NCBI GenBank assembly: GCA_002077065.1
Contig: NAJO01000024.1
Coordinates: 124,001 to 188,000, forward strand
Reading direction: 5' to 3'
Length of the DNA: 64,000 nt
Source of the DNA: Cryoendolithus antarcticus
Lineage: Eukaryota > Ascomycota > Dothideomycetes > Cladosporiales > Cladosporiaceae
Shown: piece by piece, positions 20,970-30,800 of the stretch
Numbering within the stretch: position 1 is the stretch's first letter
Layout of the letters: each line of letters opens with the position of its first letter
Translations under genes and position numbers: made by a program
The notes under the pieces: generated by a model
The model's database searches: none
The model's input: the letters and a program-made list of their open reading frames with translations, nothing else
What the model was told of the DNA's origin: nothing

Positions 20970-21909
20970 AGAGGCACAGCGCGGATAGGAGCGCGAAATG
21001 GTGACGAGAACGAAAAAGTGGCGTTTGGGAAGGTGGTCAATGTACATATCGAGGCATTGGATGGGACTTGCAGCGTCGTCGGAAGGCTGGCCGAGTGGTG
21101 GAGCGAGCACAAGTCGGCAAAAGAGCAGGCGGGTGACAGCTGATTAGGCTCGACACGTTATACTCCCTTGAATATCAAGCTCCAAATCATTACCGGGTAG
21201 CAGAGTCGAGACGACCCCCCTGTAGCACAGAATACTGCTTGGTAATTCCGAATCATCCCCAAATGTCTCCCGCTTACAAGCTCTCCTGGCTGCTGTTCCA
21301 AGACAACTAGAGGTCAAGCATGCTTTCTTCCTCGATGCTCTTGTTGGTTCGCCTGCTGCTAATGAGTATACTTGTACTTCCGCAATCGAGCACAATTTCC
21401 TACATATCGCTCAAGGTACGGTTGTCCCTTTGCGGCAACTCACACTTCCCTCCCTCGTTCCTTCCTTCGCACATTGTACCTCGTCGTCACTCTACGATTG
21501 GTTCGCTAGGGAATCCTCTAGTATTCGGCGTCGATTTGCGAGACGTCACGCCAGTCTCGCAATCCAGTCTCGCAGTCTCTGCGAGAGCTCTGCGAGAGTA
21601 GCGACAAGGCATGCCGGCCAAGTCGCAAGACGCTGTGTGCGACCGCGAAGTACCTGTGGTCATCAAAACAGAACAAGCTCCCATTCGATCTGGTCGCACG
21701 ATCTACACTGTTAGGCGACGATGACAAGGCTTCCCGCCAGTCTGCGAATCGATTGTGAGACGGACTACAACATAGACAGAAAGGTCCATTGTGGCAGACC
21801 GAGCTCCACAAAACCCATGAACAGCAGAAACGCAGACTCTGTTGAGCTCAGTCGTAGAACGATTGCACGGAACGGGCTTGGGCCGCTCCAAAAGGGAATT
21901 TTTGGTAAG
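20970..21909. other. Intergenic with an in-phase open stretch and short direct/inverted repeats
   Basis: The first 174 bases continue the NDUFB2-like frame past its TGA, to a second TGA at 21141-21143. A repeat-rich patch at 21551-21598 follows. The right part is the 3' flank of the fusion gene on the minus strand. No further gene is recognised. Confidence 0.5.
21551..21598. repeat. Cluster of short direct and inverted repeats
   Basis: CCAGTCTCGCA occurs at 21551-21561 and 21564-21574. The 11-mer CTCTGCGAGAG occurs twice back to back at 21577-21587 and 21588-21598. CTCGCAG and CTGCGAG form a 7-bp inverted repeat with a 3-base loop at 21569-21585. These are read directly from the sequence. 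The function, if any, is unknown. Confidence 0.8.
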
Positions 21910-24039
21910 CTACGAGTTCCACCCCTCGGTCTTACTCAGCACAACACCCTCCCCAGCGTGCTTCACAAGCCTGCCTATCCGGCATACCTGCTCGCCCTCC
22001 GACCGGAGAACATCGATCGCTGCATCTATCTTGCTCTCCTCGACCACGATCACCATGCCAAGCCCAGTATTCCAGGTGCGCGCGAATTCTCGGTCGCTAA
22101 TCCCGCCGGACTTCTTCAGCCACTTGAGCACGGGCGGGACGTCCCAGGTACTAGCATCGACCTCCGCAGCCAGAGTCTTGGGTAGCATGCGAGGGATGTT
22201 GTCTTCTAGGCCGCCGCCCGTGATGTGCGCCATGCCTAGTAAGAGGTCTTGGGCGACGGCGGCGAGAAGGGATTTGACGTAGATTCTTGTGGGAAGGAGT
22301 AGTGACTGGCCGACACTCTGCGACTGGTCCCATGGTGCCTTATCTTGGAAGTTTAACCCTGCCCGCTCGATGACTTTGCGGATCAGCGAGTAGCCGTTCG
22401 AGTGCGGACCGTTACTTGCCAAGCCGAGCAGCACATTGCCTTCCTTCATCGCATCAGCATACGGTAGCACTTTCTTGCCTCTCTTCAATGCACCCGTCGC
22501 AGCACCAGCAGCATCGAACTCCTTCCCCTGGTACATTCCTGGCATCTCCGCCGTCTCACCGCCTACAAGCGCACATCCGGACTCAACACATCCCTTCGCA
22601 ACACCCTCGACGAAACTCACAGCGTCCGGAATCTCAAGCTGCGAGCAAGCATAGTAGTCCATGAACGTCAGTGGCTCGGCACCCTGCACGACAAGATCGT
22701 TGACGTTCATCGCCACGAGGTCGATGCCGACCGTGCTGAAGTCGTTCATGGCGAACGCGATCTTGAGCTTTGTGCCTATCCCATCAATGGCTTGAATCAG
22801 GATCGGAGGTTCTGTGTAGCCTGCAGCCTCGAAGTCGAAGGCACCGCCGAAGCCGCCGATCTCGGCGTCCGCGCCAGGGCGTTTTGTGGACTTGACGGCT
22901 GCTTTGATGGAAGTGACGAGCTCGTTGCCGGAGTCTATCGAGACGCCGGCGGAGGCGTATGTGAGGGCTTGTGGGGCTGGTGTAGTGGCGGAGCTGTCTG
23001 TGACTGTGAGACCATCGTAGGCTGGCTCGAGGAGCTTCCATGTGCAGGAGATGTTCTCCTTCTTGAATTGGTCCATTGAGTGGGTGGCTATATGCTCGAA
23101 GTTGTCCGTGGCAAGTGCTAGGATTGTCGGACCTGCGCCTGATAAGCAGATACCGAGTAGCCCAGGGTGTGAGGCAGGTGTGACGGATTGGAGGATCTCT
23201 GTCAGGCCCGGAATTAGAGTCTTGCGGTAAGGTTGATGAATCTTGTCCTGCATGCCGTCGTAGATCATCTCTGCGTTCGGAGGCGACTGTCCGAGTGCTG
23301 TTGTGAGAAGTGCGACTCTTTGCAGGTTATAGATCACGTCTGACTTCTCGTACGTCGTGGGTAGGACACTTCGTGCCTTCGCTGTGCTGACTTCAAAGTC
23401 AGGTATTATGGCAATGCATTTGATCTCCTTGGCCCACGGAAAGCGAATGTGTTTGCCGATATCCTTCGGTGGTATCGGAGGTCGAAGTCCCGTGTCCTCG
23501 CCTCCTTGGGGTTCAGGTAGGACTTCGGCAAGTGGAATCTCCTTTCGCTTCATGTCTTCCGGGTTGAGCTCCTTGAGGTAACTGCCGACGAACCCTCCAT
23601 AGAGTGCCGCAGCAACATTATCGGGATGTCGCTCGATCATCAAGCAGAAGTCCAGTATACGATCCTTGGTCAAGTCTAGCTTGCCCACTGCACTGCCCAA
23701 TGCGACTCCAGCGACAACAGCTGCGCCAGACGAACCAAGACCTCGCCCAAGCGGAATGGGATTGATGATGTGAACATGAGTTTTTGCAGGAAATGACCGC
23801 TGCTCATGACATCTAAGCACATAAAGTGCAGTCTGAGTGATCAGGTTGTGATCAGGTTCCAGCGGCACCTCACCTTCCCCAAGACCTTCGTACGTGATCC
23901 TACAATTGTAAGGAGCATCTGCTGAAGCATCATCGTCGAGATTGATCTGTACCTCGAGCCATTCTGAGAGCGCAAGTCCAATGACATCGAAGCCGGGTCC
24001 AATATTCGCAGACGAACAGGGGACCTTGATGGAGATCAT
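21910..24039 (-). CDS. Fusion of homoserine kinase and AIR synthase (PurM)
   Basis: One uninterrupted reading frame of 709 residues, starting at MISIKVPCSSANIGPGFD, the usual homoserine kinase N-terminus; the frame is also open upstream to a TTG at 24090. Residues 1 to about 343 are a GHMP kinase: the PIPLGRGLGSSGAA ATP loop ending near residue 107, ERHPDNVAAALYGG, and CLSGAGPT ending near 305. This enzyme makes O-phosphohomoserine for threonine. A linker rich in Thr/Ala/Pro (about 344-357) joins it to a full-length phosphoribosylformylglycinamidine cyclo-ligase, residues 358-709. That part has IGGFGGAFD, AIDGIGTKLK, MNVNDLVVQGAEPL, VGGETAEMPGM, GPHSNGYSLIRK, LPTRIYVKSLL and HITGGGLEDNIPRML. 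This is purine step 5, normally part of the fungal GARS-AIRS protein. Both halves look active. No intron, stop or frameshift lies at the junction. Confidence 0.93.
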   Translation of the reverse strand: MISIKVPCSSANIGPGFDVIGLALSEWLEVQINLDDDASADAPYNCRITYEGLGEGEVPLEPDHNLITQTALYVLRCHEQRSFPAKTHVHIINPIPLGRGLGSSGAAVVAGVALGSAVGKLDLTKDRILDFCLMIERHPDNVAAALYGGFVGSYLKELNPEDMKRKEIPLAEVLPEPQGGEDTGLRPPIPPKDIGKHIRFPWAKEIKCIAIIPDFEVSTAKARSVLPTTYEKSDVIYNLQRVALLTTALGQSPPNAEMIYDGMQDKIHQPYRKTLIPGLTEILQSVTPASHPGLLGICLSGAGPTILALATDNFEHIATHSMDQFKKENISCTWKLLEPAYDGLTVTDSSATTPAPQALTYASAGVSIDSGNELVTSIKAAVKSTKRPGADAEIGGFGGAFDFEAAGYTEPPILIQAIDGIGTKLKIAFAMNDFSTVGIDLVAMNVNDLVVQGAEPLTFMDYYACSQLEIPDAVSFVEGVAKGCVESGCALVGGETAEMPGMYQGKEFDAAGAATGALKRGKKVLPYADAMKEGNVLLGLASNGPHSNGYSLIRKVIERAGLNFQDKAPWDQSQSVGQSLLLPTRIYVKSLLAAVAQDLLLGMAHITGGGLEDNIPRMLPKTLAAEVDASTWDVPPVLKWLKKSGGISDREFARTWNTGLGMVIVVEESKIDAAIDVLRSEGEQVCRIGRLVKHAGEGVVLSKTEGWNS

Positions 24040-24390
24040 ATTGTCGAGCCTAGAGTCAACGTCGCTCGACGAAAGATCGTCTGCATCCAATACCGACAGG
24101 TTTTAGCTAATTTGTTTTGCAGGGCTAAAATGTCTCAATCGATTTTGCCATTCTCTATCGCCAATGCGACTCGACCTCTAAATTCTGTGCACATATCGCT
24201 TTTGATGTTCCCCACTGATCACCAGGCCCGGCCCGGCGCACATGGATTGTGAGACCCTATTTTTCCTTGGGCTTGAAGAGGATGAATAATCTCAATAGCC
24301 TGTCCTCACATCACCTTCGGCATGAAAGTCGACGTCCCACAGACCGTTATCCCATAAACATTGGAGATACAGGCAAGTATCGACGCCACC
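24040..24390. promoter_or_regulatory. Shared divergent promoter, fusion gene / TRM6
   Basis: 351 bp between two divergent start codons. A and T are more frequent around 24100-24200 than in the flanking coding DNA. Promoter role is inferred from position. Confidence 0.5.
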
Positions 24391-26076
24391 ATGGCACCGA
24401 GCTATGGTCGCACTCTTCCTAATACCTACGTCTTCCTCCGTCTTCCTTCTGACATTGTAAAACTCATTGAGCTGAAGCCTAACACGTACGTCGCTACCTT
24501 GCCGTACTCCGTGACTCCTGCGCAGCCAGACTGAAAATGGCACAGGATCATTGAAGTTGGCAAATATGGCACATTCTCTTCCAACCTCCTCATCGGAAGA
24601 CCTTACTACACCACTTTTGAAATCTTGGATAAGAGGGAAGGCGAGGCGCACGTCCGCCTGCGATACGTACCGGCGAAGGAGCTGAATGCTGAAGTCGTTG
24701 CTGAGTATGATGCCGAGGTCAAGGATGGAGATGTAGGCTCCGAAACGGTGGATCTTGATGAGGAGAGAGTGGCAGCCGTTGAAAAGGACAATCGCTTGAC
24801 CATGGACAACGCCACGCGCCAGAACCTCTCGCATCTGGAGATCGAGGAACTGAAACAGACTGCCAGCGGACGGGAGATCATCGATACTATCATGGCCAAT
24901 CACAACGCACTCGACGAGAAGACGGCGTACTCCAAGGCCAAGTATAGCTTAAGAAAGGCCAAGAAGTATCTCAAGCGTTTCACGGTATTGCCGATGGAGA
25001 TTGGGACGTTACAGGACTACGTGCGAGAAAAGGAGCCTGGTCGTATACTGGAGATGCGCGAGGAAAGTCTTGCTCTGATCACTGCGTGGAGTAATGCGCA
25101 CTTCAGTGAGGCGCTGACTGGCGCAAGTGCAGATGCGCAGAGTGGGCGCTGGCTGGCGGTCGATGACAGTGGTGGCTTGATAGTTGCGGCGCTGGCTGAG
25201 AGGATGGGCATACTGCGGAAGGACGAGGCCGAGGCCAACGTCGTGAGTGGGTCGCAGGACGGAGATCACAGCATGCCAGATGCACCAGCACCCACGGAAG
25301 ATGGACCTAGTCATCGCGACTTTCCGCTACCAGCGGCATCGAACACCATTACCAACCTTCACTCGATGGTGCAGCAGAACGTAAGCTTACTGAAATTCTT
25401 CGGCTACGACTCAAACACGCCAGATACTGATCATCCACTGCACGACCGCTTACTCCCCATATCATGGCTTCAGCTTCTCCATCCAGACCAAGACCCCACC
25501 TACCGCGAACCTGAAGTCGTCAACGAAGGCACACTACAAACCTACAAGAGCGGCAAGAAAGGCACCTACTACAAGAAACGCCGTCGTTGGGCACGGTGCA
25601 AAGCCATCGTTGACAACGCACGTGCTGGTGGCTTCGAAGGCTTGGTGATGGCTTCGCACATGGACCCCGCCAACACTCTGGCTCATCTCATCCCACTCAT
25701 CCGCGGTGGCGGCCACGTTGTCATCTACAGCCCTGTGATCGAACCTCTAGTCTCGCTTATGGATCTTTACTCGCGCGAGCGAAGGGCCGCCTACATCAGC
25801 GCGCTTTCGCAACGACCGGACGAGGTTCCAAGCACGGAGGATTTCCCGCTAGATCCGAGATTGCTGCTGGCTCCTACGCTACAGACGAGCCGAATCAGAG
25901 AGTGGCAGGTGCTACCTGGGAGAACGCATCCTCTTATGACGAGCAAGGGAGGAAGCGAGGGCTTTGTGTTCACGGCTAGACGAGTAATACCACTAGAAGG
26001 CGGTGTAGAAGCGAGGGGCAACTTCGGCAGGAAGAGGAAAGCACCTGGTGATACTGGGGGCACTGTAGGAGAGTAG
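24391..26076 (+). CDS. TRM6: tRNA m1A58 methyltransferase non-catalytic subunit Trm6/Gcd10
   Basis: Two exons, 24391-24485 and 24546-26076, with a 60-nt intron (donor GTACGT, acceptor CACAG). The product is 541 residues, starting MAPSYGRTLPNTYVFLRLPS. Trm6 pairs with the catalytic subunit Trm61 in a nuclear heterotetramer that methylates A58 of tRNAs, including initiator tRNA-Met. Family marks include IIEVGKYGTFSSNLLIGRPY, the TRQNLSHLEIEELK segment, YSKAKYSLRKAKKYLKRF, and the degenerate methyltransferase-like C-terminal part with GGFEGLVMASHMDP and VIYSPVIEPLVSLMDLY. The usual S-adenosylmethionine motif is lacking, as expected for this subunit. A low-complexity insert near residues 275-300 is poorly conserved in the family. 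The start context (gccaccATGg) is strong. Confidence 0.94.
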
Positions 26077-27890
26077 ACACTCGGACTGTTTCGATAGACG
26101 CAAGCGGATGGTGAACGCTACTGTTGTGCACAGTGTTCTCTCATAGTCGTAGCACGGTCGCCAACGCGAACATGCTGTCGACTACGGTGTCACCGGTGGT
26201 CGCCTAACATCACACCGCACATTTCCTTCACATCCACACGTTGACCACCGAGCTGCATGCCTTATTGGTGTGTGAGTGATGACCCGGCCGCCAAGGACGC
26301 GTGAATCCTTCCTCAACAATCCCCAGGACTAGTTCGGTTCCACGTTGGGATCGAAACGCCGCAAACACGCTCAGTCTGCTGACTTTATAGCTTCATTTCT
26401 CGCCATGATATATCTCACCGCTGTCATTTGCACTCCACGTGCCACGATACCTGTCATGAACTCTCCGCTGCACCCCATACCCGTTACGAAAACTTTGGTT
26501 TCCACAGCGTGAATCGCGACCATCTACTGCCAAGATCTCGTCAGCGGCGCCAACAGAATCCTAAAGGGTTCATGACGCCGTTGAGACGATAGGCGAGAAA
26601 GGAAGCGAATGAAGCTTACGATGCAATATTGAATATCTCGGAATCCGAGAGATCTACAGCGCAGAAGCAGCAAAGTCCACGAATCCTGGCCGAGGGCGGC
26701 TGAAAGTGGTTTGGGAAGGTGGGAGGTGATCTTTTGCTACTTTTGGACTTGCATCGTGGCTAAGCGAAGGATTCGACCGTTCATTGGAGCGCGATGCTTG
26801 TAAAAGCATGGCGTGCGCTATTCTAGGACGTTGAAGACCCCGGTCCTGCATGCTTATGCAGTGGACGGGCCCGGCTAACCGGTATGACAGATGCTTCACG
26901 CTTCTCTTCCACTTGAGCCGCTATCGACAGCACTGTCGTCAGAGTGGATACTGGAGGAAGCGATGGAGATCACGTTGCGATTCCGCGGTGTGATCGCGAT
27001 GGCGCGCGGCAATGCTGTGGAGCGTCATACGGCTGGGACTATTGTTCGCATCGGCCGGCAAGACAACCACTCGACACGCGCAAATACTGCCATATCCGGA
27101 CATACTGCAGGTCCGCATGCTGCTGGCCACATCCCGCATATGCGAGAATCGGAAGGTAATGCAGCCTTATTCCTGCGCCGGTTCTAGTGCATGCGAGCAG
27201 CGGCCAAGCGAGAGCTTCAGCCTCTCGGGAAGTGAACCATTTGGGGGCGATTGCTGGGCAAACAAGTTGACAACCCCAGCTCGTACATTCGTGCTCACGT
27301 AGGACAACAAGGCATGTGGCGCGCCTCACGAGATGCTACGATGACTGTGTCGTATCGGTCTCCCATCATCGCCGCACAGACGACTTTCTAGGCTTCTATA
27401 CGACTTCCACAACGCTCGCTAGCCGGGAATGGACCCTGCTATCGCGAGGCTGTCATGCTACGGCGTCCGCACTGCCCAAAGCTTAGCCATCCTCCTACCT
27501 GCTGTCAGGCGCAGATCTGTCTGCCAAAAACGTCTGCCCGGTCTGATAGGCTCGAATACCCCGGCGGAGCCACCATGGATCGGCTTTACCACGATTGCAT
27601 GACTGTCGGTTGTAGACTGTCGGTGTCATAGGCCACCAGGGTAACTAGTTCGTACTTGAGCCACGCTCACACAGGACGGTCTCGGCGAAGAACGGCCCTG
27701 GATATAGAGGCATAAGGCTGTCCTATCTCCTGCGTTACCGGTATTTCACTGATCGACATTTCATCTCCCTTTAGTGTCATCATTTCTTTGCCTTCATTCC
27801 CGTTGGCGTGTGCGGCAATTTCGATCTCTTTTGTCTCCAGCGACCTTCCGTGTTTCTTCTGGCTTACCACTACTATCGAGTGACATAATA
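26077..27890. other. Long intergenic region upstream of the laccase
   Basis: About 1.8 kb without a supportable gene. Short frames at 26891-27187 (+) and 27039-27329 (-) overlap each other and lack domains. The segment next to 27890 is T/C-rich, as expected for a leader. The size compared with neighbouring gaps suggests an extended promoter for the laccase, but this is inference. Confidence 0.5.
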
Positions 27891-29931
27891 ATGGCCGGAC
27901 GTTTCTTTCTTGCAGCTGCGGCTTTTGCAGCGGCAGTCACGTCGCTACCAGCACCAGAGTCGGTAGAGGCGACGACGTTCGAGTATAACGGCACATCGGA
28001 AGACAACACACCTGCTAGCAGCGCGTTGGCGGTTCCTGCTAGCGTGCCAGTGCAGTCATATGGCGGTGCAAGAGCATCTTCATATCGACATGGCTCAGCA
28101 TGGCTTCCATTTGGCGCAAGCATGAACCCCAGGTTATCACAAGAGGCTACCAATGGACGATCACCACTTGGAACGTTCCACGCACCCAAGTACCCACACT
28201 GGATCAGTGGCGATGGCACACCTTTGCCTCAAGGACGGCCTTGGGGACCGCGAACGTGTGGCAACACTGATCCTTACAAGGATCCGCCACATACTGGTAT
28301 GACGAGATACTACGACTTCCATGTCACGAAGCAGATCGTCAGCCCGGACGGCGTGAACCGATCTGCGATTGTAATCAACGGAGCTTTTCCTGGTCCTACC
28401 ATCGAGGCGAATTGGGGCGATTGGATTGAGGTCGTAGTGCACAACGACGTGAGTCATCCATTGTTGCTTCGTCGATCTTCCGCAACCCTTACTGACTCCA
28501 GACCAGATGCAAGAAGGTACATCTTTGCATTGGCACGGTCTCCTGCAGAAGGAGACACCATGGTTCGATGGCGTGCCTTCTGTCCAACAGTGTCCGATCG
28601 CGCCAGGGTCTACTCTGACGTATCGATTCAGAGCCGACTTGTATGGCTCGTCATGGTATCACAGCCATTTCAGTGCGCAGGCAGCAGGTGGCCTTTTCGG
28701 ATCGATGATCATTCACGGCCCCACAGACAACGCACAATATGACGAGGATCTTGGTCCAGTGCTGATCTCGGACTGGTATCACAGCGATTACTTTGACTTG
28801 GTTGAGCAGACAATGGCGCCTGCGTCTGCCGGACTCCCGCCACCATTCTCGAACAACAACCTCATCAATGGCAAGATGAACTACCCCTGCCAGGCGAATG
28901 ACACGACGTGCACTCCCAACGCTGGCGTGGCGAAATTCGCGTTCGAGACTGGCAAGAAGTACCGCCTTCGACTTATCAACGCTGGTGCCGAGGCTCTGCA
29001 GAAGTTCAGCATCGACAACCACAAGATGACCGTCATAGCCCACGACTTCGTCCCCGTCAACCCATATGACGCAGACGTCATCACCCTCGGTGTTGGCCAA
29101 CGTACGGATATCGTCGTGACAGCGACGGGAAAGTCTACCGACGCGGTCTGGATGCGCTCCACGATATCCCTAAAATGCTCTCTTTCCGACGGCATCTCGC
29201 CCGAAGCCGTGGCAGCAATTTATTACCAAAACGCGAACACGTCCGCGATCCCCAACACCACCACTTCAGTGACCCAAGCCGAGCTTGACTTCTGTGGCAA
29301 CGACCCTCTCACAAAAGCCACCTCTTACTTCTCCATTACTCCGGATCCAAACCCGGATGTGACGCAGAATCTCGACATCACCTTCCAGAGCAACGGTACG
29401 CACAACCTGTGGTACATGAACAACTCGACCTTCCGCGGAGACTACAACGACCCGGTTCTCCTTGAAACGAACCTCGGCAAGACCGACTACGAACCCGAGT
29501 GGAACGTCCTCAATTTCGGCACAAACAAATCCGTTCGCATAGTGATCTACAACCACTTTGCCTTCGGCGGTCACCCCATGCATCTTCACGGGCACAATAT
29601 GTTCGTCCTCCAAGAAGGCTACGGGAAGTGGGATGGTAGCGTCGTCAACGCGCACAACCCACAGCGTCGAGACGTCCACTTCATGCAACCTGCGCAAAGC
29701 CCAACAGTGCCGAGCTACTTCGTCCTCCAGATGGACATGGACAACCCGGGTGTGTGGCCTCTCCATTGCCATATAGCTTGGCACGTGAGCGCTGGTCTCT
29801 ATGTGAACATCCTGGAGAACCCGAAGAAGATCCAGCAGATGCAGATCCCTAGCACGATGGCGCAGACGTGTCGGGACTGGGCGACTTGGACGGGAGGGAA
29901 CGTGGTGGAGCAGATTGACAGTGGCTTGTAG
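27891..29931 (+). CDS. Secreted ascomycete laccase (multicopper oxidase)
   Basis: Two exons, 27891-28448 and 28507-29931, with a 58-nt intron (GTGAGT donor, ACTGAC branch, ACCAG acceptor); 660 residues. The start MAGRFFLAAAAFAAAVTSLP is a signal peptide, which favours this ATG over an in-frame one at 27774. The four copper motifs are complete: HWHG at 194-197, WYHSH at 236-240, HPMHLHGH at 542-549 and HCHIAWH at 606-612. Cys607 is the type 1 ligand and Leu617 the residue at the axial position, as in medium-potential laccases. The protein ends exactly in DSGL, the tail that plugs the solvent channel in mature ascomycete laccases. N-glycosylation sequons are numerous. Laccases oxidise phenols and take part in lignin attack, melanin or detoxification; which applies here is not shown. 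Confidence 0.95.
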
Positions 29932-30800
29932 ACTGGACATGTGTACGAGATGACGAATATACAACTTTATATACACAGGTGGACTATACATTCGGTGGAG
30001 GGTGTGGTGGAAGGCATAGCGATGGTGTTCTGGATTCGTGTATTGGGGACGCCCAGCACCCGGATACACGCTACTAAAATGTAATGTACACTCACTCATG
30101 AAATGAGACAACAAATATCAGCATCACGATGCCCGCTTCACGTTCGTCCACGCTTGGGTCACACGCATTGAGGGAGAGTCTATGGCCTGTTGATGTGGTC
30201 GAACGTAGGACGATCTCCTGCGGATTGCCCAGGATCCTTCCGCGAACAGCTTCCGTGACACCACCTTTGTGCAAATGCCCAGGTAGCAGCAACAGCGTCA
30301 CCTATACGCTGTCAAATACTTGAGAGTCTCCTGCCTATATCCGAGTGCGATTGTATTCTTCGCAACTCTTTGATGCGCACTCCATCCTCTTTGTGGCCAT
30401 AGAATAGCGAGTGGGAACGTGGCTATGGAGAAGCGCCCTCACCGGGTTCATAGCCGACCCGGTGATGTGTTTTCAAGTATGTGTGACTACGAGCGGAACA
30501 TCAAGCGGAGGAGGTGAAGTCCAGAAGCCAGTGATAAGAACTAGCGCCGTCTATATACGAGCCAATGAGCGATCGGCAGTGAGGTGTCAAAGGGAGAAGG
30601 AAGGCACGAAGTAGACTCGTTGACTTGCGGAGGGGACTAGTCGATATGAGTGCTCATAAGCCACTGTTTGTGCAGGAGCGGCGGTGACGAGTTAGGCGTC
30701 CCCGTAGCAAAGACGAGCATATCTATCACTAAGATACACAGGGTTCATAGGTTCTTGTGCCGATGAAGGAGGTCGTATTTGGTGTATTAGCATCGATTAC
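29932..30800. other. Intergenic between convergent laccase and YPP1
   Basis: Convergent 3' flanks, about 870 bp. No gene, RNA or repeat is recognised. Short frames on both strands look non-coding. Confidence 0.55.

Noticed and set aside
21084..21150. tRNA-like A box (TGGCCGAGTGG) as in tRNA-Ser/Leu
   Set aside because: No matching B box, acceptor stem or T-arm at the right distance, and the same bases read well as codons in the open frame after the NDUFB2-like gene.
29266..30114. 282-residue antisense frame over the laccase 3' half
   Set aside because: Shadow of a high-confidence laccase exon with complete copper motifs.
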